64,000 bases of DNA from Myxococcus xanthus. GTDB taxonomy: Bacteria > Myxococcota > Myxococcia > Myxococcales > Myxococcaceae. Below the pieces are notes generated by a model. It was not told the origin of the DNA. It made no database searches and saw nothing but the letters and a program-made list of their open reading frames with translations. Position 1 is the stretch's first letter. Each line of letters starts with the position of its first letter. The translations under genes were made by a program, and so were the position numbers. Positions 34,246-42,105 of the stretch are shown piece after piece. The DNA lies in NCBI RefSeq assembly GCF_006402735.1, contig NZ_CP017174.1, positions 2,979,001 to 3,043,000 on the forward strand, written 5' to 3'.

Positions 34246-35761
34246 CTCTCTGTCGCGAGGGGGAGCGGGGAAGGTGGGGTGTGGGCCCGGGCCGGGCGGC
34301 ATCCGCGGCCCAGAGGTGCTGCGCGGCATAGGCGCGCCAGGGGCTCCAGGCTTCGGAACGGCGAAGCGCTTCATCTGGAGAAGGCCGCACGCCATCCTCG
34401 CCCGTGAGTGCACGCAGCAGTGCGACATCCGCCGAAGGGAAGGCATCCGGTTCGCGCACGGCGCGCAGCGCGATGTACTGCGCAGTCCAATCTCCGATGC
34501 CGGGGATGCGCTTGAAGCGTTCGACGGTCTCCTCCAGCGTGGCGCGTGGCTGGAACAGCCTCGGGTCCGCTGCGGCCGCCGCGGCCAGGCTCGACAGGGT
34601 CCGGGCCCTGGCGGCCGGCATGCCGAGCGAGCTCAAGTCCTCCTGCGCCAGTCTTTCCGGCCGGGGAAAGGTGCGCATCAACCGGGCGTCTCCCGTCGAT
34701 TCGACACGGGTGGGCTCGCCATACGCCGCGACCAGCCGCGCCCCGAGTCCGCGCGCCGCGGAGACCGTGACTTGCTGTCCCAACACGGCGCGGACCGCGA
34801 GCTCGAAGCCGTCCCAGCCTCCCGGTGCTCGCAGTCCTGGTCGCAGGGACACCAGCGGAGCGAGGTGCGGGTCGCGGCACAAGTGTTCCCGGATGACGTC
34901 CATGTCCGCGCCCACGTCGAAGACGCGCCGGACCTGTGCCACCACCGAGGGCAGGGCCTGAACCTGGGGGAGGCGGAGCGTCGCGAGCAACCCGTCGCGT
35001 CCAGGGGCTCGGAAGACTTCGACGGCGCCCTGACCGCCTGCGGTCGCCACGGTCCGCCGGTAGCGCCCGGCCTCGATGTGCTCCAATCCCGGTAGGGCCC
35101 GTGCCTCCAGATGCGCCAGCATCGCTTCCCAGTCATAGGGGGGCTGGTAGGGGATGAAGAGCGTGACACCCGCGGCGGCATCGCCCACCGGGGCTCGGCT
35201 CCGGCGGAGCGCGCTGGGAGGCCGTCCATACAGGGCGCGGAACACGTCGTTGAAGCGGCGGACGCTGCGGAACCCCGAGGCCAGTGCCACCTCGGCCATG
35301 GGCAGGGTCGTCTCATGCAGGAGCTGCCGGGCGAACAGCACGCGCCGCGTCTGGGCGACGGCCACGGGCGAGGCTCCCAGGTGCTGCTGGAACAACCGCC
35401 GCAGCTGCCGGTCGCCCACGCCCAGCCGGCCCGCGAGCTCCTCCACCCCGGCGCCGTCGTCATCCAGGCCGCCCTCGGCGATGAGCGCCAGGGCCCGAGC
35501 GACGGTGTTGGAGGTGCCCCGCCAGAAGGCGAGGTCCGGTGATGTCTCCGGGCGGCAGCGCAGGCAGGGCCGGTAGCCCGCATCCTGGGCCCCGGCGGCG
35601 CTCGGATAGAAGGTGCAGTTCTCGAACCGGGGCGTCCGGGCCGGGCAGATGGGCCGGCAATAGATGCGCGTCGTCCGGACGGCGGTGAAGAACCGGCCGT
35701 CGAAGCGGGCATCTCGGGTCTGCATCGCGCGGTAGCACGCGCTGGCGTCCAGGCCGTTCAT
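34169..35761 (-). CDS. Ada-AlkA fusion: methylphosphotriester sensor/AraC regulator with 3-methyladenine glycosylase
   Basis: A 530-residue repair regulator. Residues about 5-75 are the Ada zinc domain with its four Cys ligands, including the FC-like acceptor in YCRPIC and the pair CLRC. Residues about 90-185 contain AraC-type helix-turn-helix repeats (ASGFRSVRRFNDVFRALYG). Residues about 200-310 match the AlkA N-terminal domain, and 320-510 the HhH-GPD glycosylase with the IPGIGDWTAQYIALRA helix-hairpin-helix and the catalytic Asp in FPSADVAL. It thus combines sensing of methylated phosphates, transcription activation and base excision. The Ada C-terminal methyltransferase part is missing and is supplied by the overlapping ogt gene. 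ATG 35761 is preferred; an ATG at 35779 adds six residues. Confidence 0.9.
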   Translation of the reverse strand: MNGLDASACYRAMQTRDARFDGRFFTAVRTTRIYCRPICPARTPRFENCTFYPSAAGAQDAGYRPCLRCRPETSPDLAFWRGTSNTVARALALIAEGGLDDDGAGVEELAGRLGVGDRQLRRLFQQHLGASPVAVAQTRRVLFARQLLHETTLPMAEVALASGFRSVRRFNDVFRALYGRPPSALRRSRAPVGDAAAGVTLFIPYQPPYDWEAMLAHLEARALPGLEHIEAGRYRRTVATAGGQGAVEVFRAPGRDGLLATLRLPQVQALPSVVAQVRRVFDVGADMDVIREHLCRDPHLAPLVSLRPGLRAPGGWDGFELAVRAVLGQQVTVSAARGLGARLVAAYGEPTRVESTGDARLMRTFPRPERLAQEDLSSLGMPAARARTLSSLAAAAAADPRLFQPRATLEETVERFKRIPGIGDWTAQYIALRAVREPDAFPSADVALLRALTGEDGVRPSPDEALRRSEAWSPWRAYAAQHLWAADAARPGPTPHLPRSPSRQRDDDAPAAAFAHGPRPHAHRLDAGRL

Positions 35762-35957
35762 GAGGGGGCAAACTCCCATACCCGATTGCCGCTGTCTGGC
35801 CGCTTTCGGACCTCAATGGGCACGGATTGGACGGGGTGCGTCATCCGTCCCGCCCGGGGTTTGGCCGCCCGGAGAGGTTGCGTTCTGTCAGCCATTGGCG
35901 ACATGAGATGATCTCGACTCGACAGGGCGGTACGGCGCGTGCAGCCTTTCAAGCAAG

Positions 35958-36890
35958 ATGCCGGAACCCCTACTCGTCGCGGCCGTGGGCGACATCCATG
36001 GCCGCTTCCACCGTGTGGAGACGTGGCTGGACGCGCTGGAGCAGGCTCGAGGCCGCCGGGTGGACCTGGTGCTGGCGGTGGGCGACGTCGAAGCCTTCCG
36101 CCGCGCGGATGACCACCGGCGCAAGGCCGCCAAGCGAGCCATGCCCGCCGAGTTCGCGGAATACGCGGATGGGCTCCGGCAAGTGAAGCGGCCCCTGTAC
36201 TTCATCGGGGGCAACAACGAGGACTTCGAGGCGCTGCACGACCTCCAGCAGGGCGGCAAGCTGGCGCCGAACGTGACGTACCTGGGCCGAGCCGGGGTTC
36301 GCGAACTGTGTGGACTGCGGGTGGCGTACCTGTCGGGCATCCACGCGCCGCGCTTCGTCGACCAGCCGCTGAAGCCACCCTCCACGCCGGACATGGTGAA
36401 GCAGGCCGGCTACTTCCGCACGCCAGAGGTCGAACAGGTGGCGGAGCTGCGCGACGTGGACCTGATGCTGGTCCACGAATGGCCGCGAGGCATCGTCCAG
36501 CGCGCGCGGGAGGAGAACCCGTCACCGCCAAGGCCGTTGCCCTCCTATTGGATTGGCAATCCCGTGACGCGGCGGCTCGTGGACACGGTGTTGCCGAAGT
36601 GGATGCTGTGCGGCCACTCGCACAAGGGCTTCGCGGTGACGCTGGAGGCCCCGGGACGCCCGGCCACCCGCATCGCCTGCCTGGACCAGGCGGCCAGGGC
36701 CCAGGAGTCCATCTTCTGGTTGGAGTACGAGGACCGTCAGGCCCTGCGCGCGGGCTGGGGCCTGTCGGGCGCCGTGTCGTGGACCGCCGGCCAGCGCTGG
36801 GACATGAACTCGCTGCCTCCGCTGGCCGCGGAGGGAGAGGGCGCCCCCGCGGAGTTCGGCCTGGGAGAAGCGATGCCGGCGCGGAACTAG
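35958..36890 (+). CDS. Calcineurin-like metallophosphoesterase
   Basis: A 310-residue cytosolic phosphoesterase. The metal-binding blocks GDIHGRF (residues 11-17), VGDVE, GGNNEDF, VHEWP and GHSHKGF are all present. The order and the NNED form are like those of the lariat-debranching/Dbr1-related phosphoesterases found in bacteria, though the substrate is unknown. The C-terminus adds a short beta segment (QESIFWLEYEDR). The start has no obvious ribosome site: ATG 35958 follows CAAGC. Its stop overlaps the convergent PAP2 gene by four bases. Confidence 0.85.
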   Translation: MPEPLLVAAVGDIHGRFHRVETWLDALEQARGRRVDLVLAVGDVEAFRRADDHRRKAAKRAMPAEFAEYADGLRQVKRPLYFIGGNNEDFEALHDLQQGGKLAPNVTYLGRAGVRELCGLRVAYLSGIHAPRFVDQPLKPPSTPDMVKQAGYFRTPEVEQVAELRDVDLMLVHEWPRGIVQRAREENPSPPRPLPSYWIGNPVTRRLVDTVLPKWMLCGHSHKGFAVTLEAPGRPATRIACLDQAARAQESIFWLEYEDRQALRAGWGLSGAVSWTAGQRWDMNSLPPLAAEGEGAPAEFGLGEAMPARN

Positions 36891-37795
36891 AAGGTGCCGG
36901 AGATGCCCACCATCCGCGCGCTGGCCACGGGCGCCATCTGGACCTGCCCTGACTGGATGTTCGGCGTGGCCTCGCCCTTCCGGCCATGGAGCAGCAGGGG
37001 CACGGCGACGCCGACCGCCGAGCCGAGCAATGCGCCGGTGGCCACGTCCGTGAGGTAGTGCTTGTCGGCGCCCATGCGCAGCAGGCCCACGGAGGTGGCC
37101 ACGGGCAGGCCCACCGCCCAGAGCCACGCCTGGTGCTTGTAGCCGCGCAGCGCGGCGACGGTGCCCGCGGACACCACCAGCGAGAAGGCGAGGTTGGTGT
37201 GCCCGCTGTAGAAGGACAGGTTGTTGTCGCTGGGGTGGTCGGTGAGGCCCTTCTGGTCCTCGGGCAGCACGTGGACGAAGGGGCGCTCGCGGCCGGCGAT
37301 GAACTTCACCGTCTGGTTCGCCAGGGAGGCGAACACCGCGCTCTGGACGATGATGGTGGCGTCCTGGGCGAAGTAGCGAGTCGGAGCGCCCGAGCCATGG
37401 CCCATGGCGTACTGGATGCCGAGCACTCCCGCCGGTAGCGCGCCGAAGCCGATGATGTTGCTCCAGTCGTGGGCCCGTTTGCGGGCGGACGGCGTCGACC
37501 CGACGATGCCCCGTCCCCAGCGGTCCAGCCGGTTGAGGCGGTCCGTCCCATCTGGCGCGCGGTCGCACCAGCGGCACTGCGCCGGGGCCAGGTTGTCCTT
37601 GAAGAGCGTCTCACTGGAAATCCACAGCACGCCCGCCGCGCCGGTGATGACCCCATCCCGGGTCCAGTCGAAGCGGAGCTCATGGAGCCGCGGCTCGTCC
37701 GAGCCGCCTTGCGCGGCGGCGGGGGAGAAGGGGACGACGGTCAGCAGGACGGCAATGGCAAACGCTCGATAAGGGAGGCGCACGGCTGGCAGCAT
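36887..37795 (-). CDS. PAP2 superfamily phosphatase with signal peptide
   Basis: A 302-residue protein with a hydrophobic leader (residues 9-29, AFAIAVLLTVVPFSPAAAQ). The PAP2 catalytic motifs are complete: KFIAGRERP, FYSGH, and GADKHYLTDV. Four to five hydrophobic segments follow, so it is probably anchored in the inner membrane or sits in the periplasm/outer membrane as in myxobacterial and Bacteroidetes PAP2 proteins. It would dephosphorylate lipid phosphates such as undecaprenyl-PP or phosphatidic acid. The motif before the first block (RWCDR) contains a pair-free cysteine. The 3' end overlaps the phosphoesterase gene by four bases. Confidence 0.85.
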   Translation of the reverse strand: MLPAVRLPYRAFAIAVLLTVVPFSPAAAQGGSDEPRLHELRFDWTRDGVITGAAGVLWISSETLFKDNLAPAQCRWCDRAPDGTDRLNRLDRWGRGIVGSTPSARKRAHDWSNIIGFGALPAGVLGIQYAMGHGSGAPTRYFAQDATIIVQSAVFASLANQTVKFIAGRERPFVHVLPEDQKGLTDHPSDNNLSFYSGHTNLAFSLVVSAGTVAALRGYKHQAWLWAVGLPVATSVGLLRMGADKHYLTDVATGALLGSAVGVAVPLLLHGRKGEATPNIQSGQVQMAPVASARMVGISGTF

Positions 37796-37843
37796 AGGGG
37801 CGCAATCCCTTCGGGTTCCAGCGAAGTCCCATGACTTCGTGCG

Positions 37844-37849
37844 TAGACT
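37844..37849 (+). promoter_or_regulatory. -10-like element TAGACT before the GNAT gene
   Basis: TAGACT lies eight bases before an ATG at 37858 and 33 before the preferred ATG at 37882. A start site near 37856 would give a short leader containing GGAGG (37866-37870). No good -35 was found. Confidence 0.4.
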
Positions 37850-37881
37850 CGGCCCGCATGTCTTTGGAGGCGTGCCCCCTC

Positions 37882-38703
37882 ATGCAATTGACTCCCGCGT
37901 CGGACCTGCCGCTGCGCGCCCTCTCCACGCTGTTTGCCCGCGCCTTCGAGGGGTATTTCGTCACCGTGCCGGATGCCCCCGGCCTGTTCGACGCACGCGT
38001 GCGCAGTGAGCACATCTCGCTGGAGGAAAGCCGCGTCGCGCGCGTGGACGGGGAGCCCGTGGGGCTCGTGTTGATGGCCCGCCGGGGACGGGAGAGCCGC
38101 GTGGCGGGAATGGGGGTGGTGCCCGCCTGGCGGAATCGCAAACTGGGCGGTGCCATGCTGCGTCCACTGTTGGAGGACGCGCGAGCGCGGGGCGACACCC
38201 GGATGCTGCTGGAGGTCATCGAGCAGAACGCGCCCGCGGTGACGCTCTACGAGCGGCTGGGCTTCCAGCGCGTTCGCCGGCTGGTGGGCTTCATGGGGAC
38301 GCCCGAGCCCTTGGCGGGTGCCTCCGCGCTGGAGGAAGTGGACCCGTGGGAGTGCGCGCGGCTGCTGCCCGAGGGATTGCCCTGGCAACTGGCTCCCGCG
38401 ACGGTCATGGGGTTGGCGCTGCCCGCGCGTGCGTTCCGGCTGGGCCCCGCGGTGGCGGTGGTGGCGGATGTGGCGGCGCCCACGCTGGTCGTCCGCTCCG
38501 TGGGGGTGGAGCCCTCGGCCCGGGGGCAGGGCGCTGGCCGCGGGCTCCTGGGTGCCCTGGCCGCGCGGTGGCCCGGGAAGGCGCTGGCCGTGAGCGCCGT
38601 CGTGCCGGAAGGCCCCCTGGCGCGCTTCTTCCTGGGCGCGGGATTGGGGCCGACTCCGCTCACACAGCTCGAGTTGGAGCTGCCACTGGAGGCGCGCTCA
38701 TGA
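37882..38703 (+). CDS. GNAT-family acetyltransferase with two GNAT domains
   Basis: A 273-residue protein. The first GNAT domain (about 1-145) has the acetyl-CoA loop VAGMGVVPAWRNRKLGGAM and NAPAVTLYERLGF. The second (about 150-270) is more diverged, keeping VRSVGVEPSARGQGAGRGLLGAL and the terminal AVVPEGPLARFFLGAGL. Substrate unknown; tandem GNATs often acetylate small molecules or antibiotics. ATG 37882 has GGAGG at 37866-37870; an ATG at 37858 with a TAGACT just upstream could produce eight more residues by a leaderless message. Both are possible. Confidence 0.82.
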   Translation: MQLTPASDLPLRALSTLFARAFEGYFVTVPDAPGLFDARVRSEHISLEESRVARVDGEPVGLVLMARRGRESRVAGMGVVPAWRNRKLGGAMLRPLLEDARARGDTRMLLEVIEQNAPAVTLYERLGFQRVRRLVGFMGTPEPLAGASALEEVDPWECARLLPEGLPWQLAPATVMGLALPARAFRLGPAVAVVADVAAPTLVVRSVGVEPSARGQGAGRGLLGALAARWPGKALAVSAVVPEGPLARFFLGAGLGPTPLTQLELELPLEARS

Positions 38704-38850
38704 GCCCCCGAGACTCGTTGTAAAACCGGGAGGCCCGGCGCGGATATCGATGGACTGGCCGGGAATACGCGGACAGCGGCCGGGCAGGCGCGGAAATGAC
38801 CTGGGCGGCGGGCCTTGAATGGAGCATGAAAGTCACCCGCCCGGTCGTTC

Positions 38851-38856
38851 TAGAAT
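38851..38856 (+). promoter_or_regulatory. -10 element TAGAAT for addB, near-leaderless start
   Basis: TAGAAT ends nine bases before the addB ATG at 38866, the same spacing as the promoter at 9704. No ribosome site is present. A -35 is not evident (17 bases upstream reads GAAAGT). Confidence 0.4.
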
Positions 38857-38865
38857 CCGCCCCGC

Positions 38866-41800
38866 ATGCCCTTCCGCTCTGGCCGCACCCTCCACGTGTT
38901 CCCCGACGCCGGCCGGCGTCAGGCCGCGTTGCGGGCCATGGGCGACGCCAGTGGGCTGAGCGTGGGCGCGCACCTGCTGACCTGGGACGAAATGCTGCAA
39001 GCGATGGGCGGCGCGCGGGAGCTCAACCGGCGTCCATGCCCGGCGGTGGCGGCGCGAGCGGTGGTGGCCTCCCTGGGATTGGAGCTGGGGCCTACGCCTT
39101 TCGGCGACTATGTGCGAGAGCCCGCCTTCGCGCGCGCCGCGCTGGACGTGGTGCTGGACCTGAAGGCCGGGCGCCTGTCCGCTCGTGAACTTCAGGACGC
39201 GGTGGAAATCCTGCCGCAGGAGCGCAGGACCCGGATCCGCGTGATTGCGCGCCTGTACCACCTGTACGAACAGCGGATGGCGGAGCTCTGTCTCGCCGAC
39301 CGCGAGGATGTGCTGCGCGGTGCACGCGAGGCACTGGGCCGAGGCGCGTGGCCCGTGGGGTTTGAGGGGCTGAGCACGCTTGTGCTTCACGGCGTGTACG
39401 ACGTGCGGCCCTCGGGGTTGGAGCTGTTGCTCGCGTTGGCGGCGGCGTGTGAGTCCCGTCGGGTGACGTTGCGCGTGGAGACGCCGGTGGGTGGCTCGCC
39501 CGCGGCGGACGCGGCGCTGACGGCGCTGTTCCGCGCCTTCGAGAACCGCGGCGATTCCATGACGCACGTGGACCTCTTCAAGGCGGACGTCTCCTTCGAG
39601 GGCCGGCCTTTCATCGACCTGGGACGCCACCTCTTCTCGCCTCGGGCGCCGCGCGACGTGTTGAAGGACGCGGTGCCGTCCCTGCGCGTGTGGAACGCGG
39701 CCACGGCCCGTGACGAGGCGCGTCTGTTGGCTCGGGACGTGCGGCGCCTGCTGGCCGAAGGCGTGGCGCCCGGCGACATCGCGGTGGCGTACCGCGAGCT
39801 GGGGCCCGAGGCCGGCTGGCTCGCGGAGTCGCTGGGGGAACTGGGCGTGCCGGTGCGCCTGCCCTGGGGCGAGCCGCTGGGACTCGCCGGGCCCGTGCGT
39901 CTGGCGCTGGACCTGCCGCTGCTGGTGGAGGATGGCTTCCCGGTCGAGCGCATGGCGGACCTGATGGGCAGCCGCTATGCGCCAAAGCTGTCACGCGGTG
40001 GACCGGATGCGCCCGCGACGCTCTTTGCCCAGGCCGCCGTGCGCGATGACCGGCTGGGCGCGGTGCGAGGCCGGGGCGCCTACGACGTGCGATTGGACGG
40101 GCTGGCCCGGCGGCTGCTCGCGCTCAGCGGTACGCGCAAGGCGCAGGACAGCACCCGAGTCGACGCCGTGAAGTTGCTGCGTGAGCGCTGTCTGCTGTTG
40201 GTGGACGCCTGCCGCCGCATTCCCGAAGAAGGCACCGCCGCGGAGTTGCTCGCGGCGTGGTGGCAGGTGGTGGAGCGGCTGGGCCTCGTGGATTCGGAGG
40301 GCGCGTTGGCGCCACGCGAGGAGGGTGGGTTGGGCGCGCGCGCGGCGGATGCGCGGGCTCGGGATGATGCCGCGCGCGAAGCGCTCCGCCTGCGGGTGCA
40401 GGGTCTGACGCGGATGATGAAGGCGGTGGGCGGCGGACCGAAGATGCGCCGCCGGACTTTTGGCCGTTGGCTGCGTGACGCGATGGCGGATGCGCACCTT
40501 CCTCCGCGCGGGCCCCGTGGTGCCGCCGTCGAGGTGCTCGACGTGGCCGAGCTGCCGGGCCGTTCCTTCCAGCACCTCTTCCTCGCGGGGCTGACGGAAG
40601 GCCGCTTCCCCGGGCGTGACGCACCGTCTCCGCTATTGGCGGACGCGGAGCGCGCCGCGCTCAACAAACATCTGGGCCGCGACGTCTTCCGGCTCACGGG
40701 CGGCGAGTTCGACGAGCGCGCGGCGTGGCGCCTCACCGAGGACCGCCTGCTGTTCGCCAGCGCACTTGCTGCCGCCGAGGCGAGCGTCAGCCTGTCCTTC
40801 GCGGTGGAGTCCGCGGGCGGTCAGGAGCAGGTACCATCGGCGTTCCTGGAAGAGGTGCGCCGGCTCACCGCGCTGAAGTGGGAGCCGCGCTCGCTGTCAC
40901 CCATTCCGCCGCTGGACGAAGTGCTCACCGAGTCCGAGCTGCGCCGCTGCGTGGCGCTGGAAGCCCTGTCCCAGCCCAAGCTGCGCGTCACCGAACCCGA
41001 TGCGGCGGCCGCGGTGCTCCGGCGCCGCTTCGCACCCGAAGCCTGGTACGCGGGCGCGCGCGAGCTGTCGGAAGTGGAGATGGAGCGCCTGTTTTTCTTC
41101 GGCGATCCGCAAGTGCAGCCCGGCCCGTACTCCGGCTCGGTGGACCTCGACACGCAGCGCGAGTCCCTGCGCGAGACGTTCCGTTTCGACATCACCCGGC
41201 CGCTCTCCGCGTCGGCGCTGGCGCGCTTCGGCAACTGCGGCTTCCAGGGCTTCCTTTCATATGGCCTGAAGGTGGCCGAGCCGGACGTGCCGGGCGAGGA
41301 GTTCGACGCCCGGGGCCGTGGCACCTTCTGGCACAAGGTCGTGGAGGAGGTCTTCGCGGCGCTGAAGGAGAAGCAGCTGTTGGGCAAGGCGCCGGAGGAG
41401 GTTCCGGACGAGGTGCTGGACGCCGCGCTCAAGGCCGCCATCAAGGACTTCGAGCGCGTGCACCACGTGGGGCATCCGGAGCTGTGGAAGCTGGCGCATG
41501 AGCGGGCCCGAGCGATGGCTCGCCGCATCCTCGTGGACGAGCGGCGCGGTCTGCCCTTCGACGCGATGACGCCGGAGAACTTCGAGTTCCGCTTCGGACC
41601 CGCCGCCCGTGACGACAAGTGGAGCAACGTCGTGCTGCACGCAGGCGAGGAGCCCGTGTACTTCGAGGGAACCATCGACCGGCTCGACAAGTCGGGCGGC
41701 GAGGTGGGTGTCATCGACTACAAGTCGGGCCGGCTGGACAAGCGCTCGCTGAAGGAGCGGCTGCTGACGTCGGACTTCCAGCTCCCGCTGTACCTCTACG

Positions 41801-42105
41801 CGGCGCGCGAGAGCGGCCACACGGAAGCGCGGCAGGCCGCGTGGTTCTCTCTGCGCACGGGCATGGCCATCCGCCTGTCCGAGGTCATCTCCGACGTGGA
41901 GCTGGACGAGCTGCTGTCGAAGGACCCCGAGGTCCGCGCGAAGGTGGCGGAGAAGGAAGGCCTCAACCTGCCCAACGCCGTGGAGGCACTGGTGGGCACA
42001 CTGCGGCAGGGCCAGTTCGCCGCGCGGCCCCAGGACTGCGGGACGTGTGGCTATCGCGCGGTGTGCCGGATTACGGACAGGCGCATCACGGAGGACGGGG
42101 GATGA
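38866..42105 (+). CDS. addB: AddB-type helicase/nuclease subunit (RexB-like) of a RecBCD-equivalent complex
   Basis: A 1079-residue protein that, with AddA, resects double-strand breaks. The C-terminal PD-(D/E)XK nuclease is intact: Asp938 in GTIDRLD, Asp951 and Lys953 in IDYKSG, and the QLPLYLYAA helix. The Fe-S staple cysteines are conserved: Cys791 (FGNC) and Cys1058, Cys1061, Cys1067 in DCGTCGYRAVC, with the family spacing. The N-terminus lacks a Walker A lysine loop (FPDAGRRQ), so ATP is used only by AddA. The start has no ribosome site, with TAGAAT nine bases upstream. The stop overlaps the addA ATG (ATGA), which couples the two. Confidence 0.85.
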   Translation: MPFRSGRTLHVFPDAGRRQAALRAMGDASGLSVGAHLLTWDEMLQAMGGARELNRRPCPAVAARAVVASLGLELGPTPFGDYVREPAFARAALDVVLDLKAGRLSARELQDAVEILPQERRTRIRVIARLYHLYEQRMAELCLADREDVLRGAREALGRGAWPVGFEGLSTLVLHGVYDVRPSGLELLLALAAACESRRVTLRVETPVGGSPAADAALTALFRAFENRGDSMTHVDLFKADVSFEGRPFIDLGRHLFSPRAPRDVLKDAVPSLRVWNAATARDEARLLARDVRRLLAEGVAPGDIAVAYRELGPEAGWLAESLGELGVPVRLPWGEPLGLAGPVRLALDLPLLVEDGFPVERMADLMGSRYAPKLSRGGPDAPATLFAQAAVRDDRLGAVRGRGAYDVRLDGLARRLLALSGTRKAQDSTRVDAVKLLRERCLLLVDACRRIPEEGTAAELLAAWWQVVERLGLVDSEGALAPREEGGLGARAADARARDDAAREALRLRVQGLTRMMKAVGGGPKMRRRTFGRWLRDAMADAHLPPRGPRGAAVEVLDVAELPGRSFQHLFLAGLTEGRFPGRDAPSPLLADAERAALNKHLGRDVFRLTGGEFDERAAWRLTEDRLLFASALAAAEASVSLSFAVESAGGQEQVPSAFLEEVRRLTALKWEPRSLSPIPPLDEVLTESELRRCVALEALSQPKLRVTEPDAAAAVLRRRFAPEAWYAGARELSEVEMERLFFFGDPQVQPGPYSGSVDLDTQRESLRETFRFDITRPLSASALARFGNCGFQGFLSYGLKVAEPDVPGEEFDARGRGTFWHKVVEEVFAALKEKQLLGKAPEEVPDEVLDAALKAAIKDFERVHHVGHPELWKLAHERARAMARRILVDERRGLPFDAMTPENFEFRFGPAARDDKWSNVVLHAGEEPVYFEGTIDRLDKSGGEVGVIDYKSGRLDKRSLKERLLTSDFQLPLYLYAARESGHTEARQAAWFSLRTGMAIRLSEVISDVELDELLSKDPEVRAKVAEKEGLNLPNAVEALVGTLRQGQFAARPQDCGTCGYRAVCRITDRRITEDGG

